A stretch of 64,000 bases of DNA from Apus apus (lineage: Eukaryota; Chordata; Aves; Apodiformes; Apodidae), in assembly GCF_020740795.1 (NCBI RefSeq), contig NC_067286.1:16124350-16188349 (forward strand), written 5' to 3'. The notes beneath the pieces are model-generated. The model had not been told where the DNA came from and ran no database searches. It worked only from the letters and a program-made list of their open reading frames with translations. A program made the translations under genes and the position numbers. The number at the start of each line of letters is the position of its first letter. Positions within the stretch are counted from its first letter, which is position 1. Shown here one piece after another: positions 59,423 to 64,000 of the stretch.

Positions 59423-61477
59423 CGGACAAATCAGCTGGCTTCTTAACCCAAGAGATTCTTACCTTTGAATATACCAAACCCAGTCTGAGACGCAGGATTT
59501 AAAACTATTTTGTGTTTTGACAATATACATAAGGGTCTTGGTAAGATAATAGTGCAAATGTTCCATTTTTGCCTTTTCATATGTATCATGGGCCTTTTGG
59601 AAGCACCCTGAGCCTAATTTTTTATGACTTTAAAAAAATAAATTAGAAAATTAGTTCAAGCAAGTTGCTAGGTTCAAGCAACCTGGCAGTCCTTGGCTCA
59701 AGGCCTGAAAGCAAACTAGAAGTTTAACATAAAAGGTCTACTGAACTGTGGGCCACAAAACACTGGGCCAGGTAGTTTTAAGCACGGTCCCTTGCCTGGG
59801 CCCAGTCCTCAAAACCTCACAGAAACTGGCAGAAACGCTCCTTTGATCACAGTGAGTTTTGGGCTGGATCTGGCTGCTCACTTTACAACTGTATTCAAGT
59901 TAAACCAAGGTAAGATGAGACTTTGTTCAGTGATATTTCATCTGCAAAGACCATCACTCTAATCATGCCACCAGAGCCAATTCACTCTGCAGAGAAGTCA
60001 GTGCTCACTAGCATTTTGTCCTGATAATAAGCCTCAGGGCTCAACTGTGTCCTCCTCAGCAGCTTCTCAGTGGTGCTGCACGAAGCAACATGGGAGAAGG
60101 GCTGGTTAGCTGCCCAGATGTTGGCATCTGCTGGTCACTGCCTACAGCCTGAGGCAGCTGCCAGGCTAGCATGCTCCTGCCAGCTGCATGAAACCATGAG
60201 AGGATGGACTTGACCAGGACCCTGCCTGATGCGGCAGTGCACGTTTGCACCTTCCTCATTATTTTACATACCACACAACAACATTAAACGCTGAGATTAA
60301 GGCTGTTTGAAGGAAAAGAGAGACTAGGAAAGAACTGAAGGAACAAGATTGCCATAACAAAGCTATGGCAGAAAATTATTCCAGCTGCTGGAAACAATAA
60401 AGGAAGACACCACAAGCAGTCACCATTTCACAGCCAGATCAGCTACAGTGATGGTGATGATGATGAGGGTAATCTCCAGGTACATAATGACTACTAAAGA
60501 CTTCAGTTGCACTCTGTTTCTGAGCTTGCTTGTGAGCTGGCTTCTCAGTTATCTACTGATTTATTCTGCATTTTGTCTCCAACAACTGAAAGCACAAAGA
60601 TTAAGTGGAAAATGTTTTATAGCAATAATTTCCTTTTAGAATGTGTGTCTGGGCAAGCCTAAGAGTACAATTTGCTGATTTGTCATTTTCAGCATTTCTG
60701 TCTAGCAATTATATCTAGCATTTATATCCAGCTATTATCTGAATACACTATTCAGGTCCTGGGAACGGAATATCAAACTACAAAACCATTTTTTAAGCAC
60801 AAAATTGAAAGTAGTTCCTCTACATAATCTTTCTGATTTTTTTCCAGGATCATTTGATTTTAGAGGAGAAAATTGCTGTCTTCATACAGTGATCTGTTTC
60901 AAAGATTACTGCAGAGTTTTCTCATTTAAATATTTCAGAACTAGCTACAAAGTACTAAATCTTAGTATTTATCATTACTGTTTCCTTCAGTGCAGAAGAT
61001 TGTGCCACAGAGTACAAGAGGCCTGGTTTAACAAGGAGACATACAAAAGCAAAAAGATTGCAGTAACAAACCATCATCTTAGCAACTTCTTTGCCTGGAA
61101 TGAGGTTATGTTTATACTCAGAGCTGCAGCTGAGCTCTGAAGCACCCATCATGCATGGCAGTGTGTATCCAGCCCTAAATGGCATGTTTATCATGCATAC
61201 TTAATGATGTACAAAAATAAAACCTGAAAGCATGAGACAAAACCACCAAGTGGTTTCATGACCTATCTTTACCTGCAACATAATTTTATCCAACAGACAC
61301 AAGGTCATGCCTATATTTTCTCTTTGATTAATACAGTGAAGAGCTAAACTGCAGCACTGCTTTGTGACTCCCTCAAGAGATTCCCATCACACACTCTACC
61401 AGCTGGCAATTTGAATCCATTGCCTCAAAATAATTTTCTTTTTCCATGTCTTACACTAGATATTAGAGAAAAAAAAT

Positions 61478-61625
61478 AGAAAAATAGAATGGTTTGGGTT
61501 GGAAGGGACCTTAAAGATCATCTAGTTCCAACCACCCTGCCATGAGCAGGGACACCTCTCAGTAGAGCAGGTTGCTCCAAGCCCCATCCAACCTGGACTT
61601 GAACACTAATCAGGATGTTTTCTCT
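61478..61625 (-). mobile_element. CR1 LINE 3' terminal fragment
   Basis: It begins ATAGAATGGTTTGGGTTGG and continues with AAGGGACCTTAAAGATCATC and CCAACCACCCTGCCATGAGC, a typical avian CR1 3' end. It ends in the diverged words CCCCATCCAACCTGGACTTG. It lies upstream of the first TSPAN32 exon found. Confidence 0.92.
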
Positions 61626-63417
61626 CATGGCTAAGCAACGGGATGCCTTTTGAGCTTGAGTGGTTATGTTGATAGTGTTAATAACATGCTTTAAGAAAAC
61701 CACAGCTGTGCCTGATCCCTTAACTCAGGCAGTTGTTAGCACGTCATGGACCAATACACCTGTAAAACAGAAAGTCTGTTTGGGCCTCTTTTACAAAGGT
61801 CTTACACTCTCCCCCACATTAGTATCATTACAATCAAGTGACATGCTGGAGGAGTATTTCTGGACAAAGCACTCCCTTGGGAGGAGACTGCACCTGTGAT
61901 GCTCGTCAGTAAAATCACTGAGAACTGAAGAAGAAGCAACAGCTGGGATTTGGCTTAAGAAAAATCTCCAGGTTAAGTGATACGGAGGTTACACTTTACA
62001 GTCATTCTTTTCCTGGAACATGCTGGGTCCAATGTTCCAACTCTAAATTAGTCAAGTAATTGCTGCCTCCCTTTTATGTCTGTATTCCTTAATGAAACAT
62101 TCATTTAGGGACGGTATTGATGTGTTGTTGGATAAAACAAATGGAAAATCACCACTGACTCAATAGAGTCACATTTTTCACTTAAAGTAAAAGAAAGAAA
62201 GAATTTTGAGATTGTTTATAATTCTTATCACCCAAGAAGCAGAATTTATGACTGCAGGAAGGCATTTATTCTAAGCCATTAGTGTTCTTGCCCTTGGCTA
62301 TTAGAAGCTAAAGCAAATTTCAGTCTTACCTCCTTCAAGAGGACATTTTTGACTTGGGTTATTTATCAAAGATAATTTTTACCTGTAACTGAAACTGGAA
62401 TGGAAAGACCAGGCAAGAAGGTCAGCCTTCAGCTCCTAATCCCCTTGCCATCCAGAGCTGTCAATGAACCCCACTCCTACTGCCAGTGAATACTGTGCCC
62501 AGGCAACCCGGGACAGTTGCTTCACTGTATGTTGAAAAACTAATGTAGACTGGTACTGAAGAGTCTGAGACCTACTTGGTAAACTATTCTTGCAAGAGTT
62601 GTTGGCCAAAAAATATCTCTGAAGAGCTGGAGCTCATGGAGAATGCAGTAAAAGGAGATGTTAGGATTGTCTCAAAGACAAGACCATCTCTCCTCTCCGC
62701 TTGACAGGAATGCTCTTGACATGGCAGAGAAGGAAGGCAAGAATGGCAAGCAGAAGGAGGACCCTCCTGTGCTGTGGCTCTTGGTGCCTCCAAAGTACCA
62801 AACTGACCACAGGTGTTGCAACCGCAAAAGAAACTGCAGCCTCAGCACTTCATGTTCCTGCAACGTCACCAAGGTGGTGACACTCAGAGATAACATTTCA
62901 GCAGCAGCTGCTGCAGACTCCCTAGCTCAGCTATAAACTGCAACTTAGTCCGTTAAGATGTGAAACTGAAATAAAGTAGTTGGGTGGGGAAATAAAGCAA
63001 CAATAAGACTGCAGTGAAACAGAAGAGGGAAAACTGCTCTGGGTGCTTTAGCCAAGTTGCAGGGCGACTCCCACCAGGTGGATCTAGCACATCCCCCCAT
63101 CCGGTGGTCTACCAGACCTTCTTTGCTGTATCTAACACAATCATTACAACTTCCTGCAGTTCTAGATCTCCTTCATGGCCCATCAGCTCACCTCCTCTCC
63201 AGCATTCCTGAAGCCAGTCAATCACAGATGCAGAAACTGGACCAGTACTGCAAACCAAAGCAGCCTTTGAGGCCCCCATGGAAAACTGCACAAGAGAAGA
63301 AGGTGCTGCTCCCCCTCTGACTGCTGGTGGTCACTGGTGACTACTGAGGCAAGAAGAGCAAGATCAACATGAGGCATATAATGAAATGGTTTCCCTCTTT
63401 TCTTTCCAGTGTAGTTT

Positions 63418-63440
63418 TATATATATATATATAATATACA
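63418..63440. repeat. (TA)n dinucleotide tract
   Basis: A short run of alternating T and A (TATATATATATATA, then ATATACACACA). Simple sequence only. Confidence 0.8.
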
Positions 63441-64000
63441 CACATGATTTATTTTTTTAAATAACTGGTGCATGTCCCCCCACTTTCTGGTATTGGAAGA
63501 AGACCAGGCAACTCCTGGCCACCTTTTGATAGTCACTGAGCAAATACACAGAAGGAACAAAAACCATAATGAAACAAAAAAGTCAGGAAAAATGAAGCCT
63601 CAAAAAGCTCTTTCTCTCTGATCCCAGTGCTTCCATCAGGGCCCTGAACAAAATTTTTAAATCAGGATAAAGTTCTGAGCTGTTAAACTGTTCACCTCCT
63701 CCTCACTCTCTATCTCCATGCCTCAAAACAACAGAGCAAGTCTAGCTGTATGGGTGCTACACAACCTGCTCAGCCAGCAGGCAGGAGGACATCACTATCT
63801 CATGCTCAACCAAGACATAAATCTCCAAGGCCACCTCTGTCCTACTAAGATGCAGTCAGGAACATTGATTAGTGACTGTAGCAAAGCACCAGATGCTTTA
63901 CTGAGAATCACAAAAAACCCAGACAAGCAGTTAATCAACATCAACAATATTTTCACCCCTAAATCTTCCAGATCTTGGATGTCCTGGTTTGAGCCATGAT

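Larger units (their letters stand above)
57633..64000 (-). other. TSPAN32: TSPAN32 intron or upstream region, N-terminal exons not found
   Basis: At least 6.4 kb upstream of the first recognised TSPAN32 exon. It contains the GGAA microsatellite, one CR1 end and a short (TA)n tract at about 63418-63436. I searched the minus strand for the TM1, TM2 and TM3 exons and found none that had the right phase, length and hydrophobic sequence. They probably lie beyond base 64000. Confidence 0.5.

Noticed and set aside
59145-59477. Repetitive FLPS-type or EGRK-type proteins
   Set aside because: Both are translations of the (GGAA)n microsatellite.
59467-59495. 22-bp minus-strand exon-like segment with strong acceptor and donor (GTCTCAG...AAAG|GTAAGA)
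   Set aside because: Too short, and its translation matches nothing expected in TSPAN32. Chance pairing of splice-like words.

Overview
This is nuclear DNA of a vertebrate, almost certainly a bird. It has intron-rich genes with canonical GT/AG splice sites, no operon-like layout, and several 3' fragments of CR1 LINE elements with the typical avian 3' end. The coding content is small: two tetraspanin genes, both on the minus strand, plus what may be the first codons of a third gene at the left edge. No viral, bacterial, CRISPR or other exotic system is visible.

Region by region, in gene order from right to left. (1) 64000 to about 50105 holds the 3' part of TSPAN32 (PHEMX/TSSC6). Four consecutive coding exons (57531-57632, 55936-56028, 54237-54320, 51920-52015) give 124 C-terminal residues covering the large extracellular loop, TM4 and a short tail. 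The exons for TM1-TM3 were not found and are probably beyond base 64000. A 219-bp (GGAA)n microsatellite and a small CpG-rich patch lie in its introns. (2) About 50100 to 42050 is intergenic with no recognisable gene. (3) About 42045 to 40740 is the CD81 promoter area: a roughly 320-bp polypyrimidine/polypurine tract, then a CpG island containing CD81 exon 1. (4) 41550 to about 7970 is the complete CD81 gene: eight coding exons with all splice sites intact, 717 bp of CDS, 238 residues and a roughly 0.2-kb minimal 3' UTR. Introns 1 and 2 are about 12-13 kb each. The introns carry four CR1 fragments, one of which keeps an open reverse-transcriptase C-terminal segment. (5) About 7970 to 1 is intergenic. 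Its last 23 bases look like an acceptor and the first codons (Met-Ala-Glu-Val) of a minus-strand gene. By conserved synteny with mammals (TSPAN32-CD81-TSSC4, all in one direction) this may be TSSC4.

The two tetraspanins are paralogous membrane organisers. Their exon phases match wherever they can be compared, which agrees with common ancestry. CD81 organises tetraspanin-enriched microdomains, for example with CD19 in B cells. TSPAN32 is mainly haematopoietic in mammals. Functional statements rest on family knowledge; exon boundaries were read directly from the sequence.
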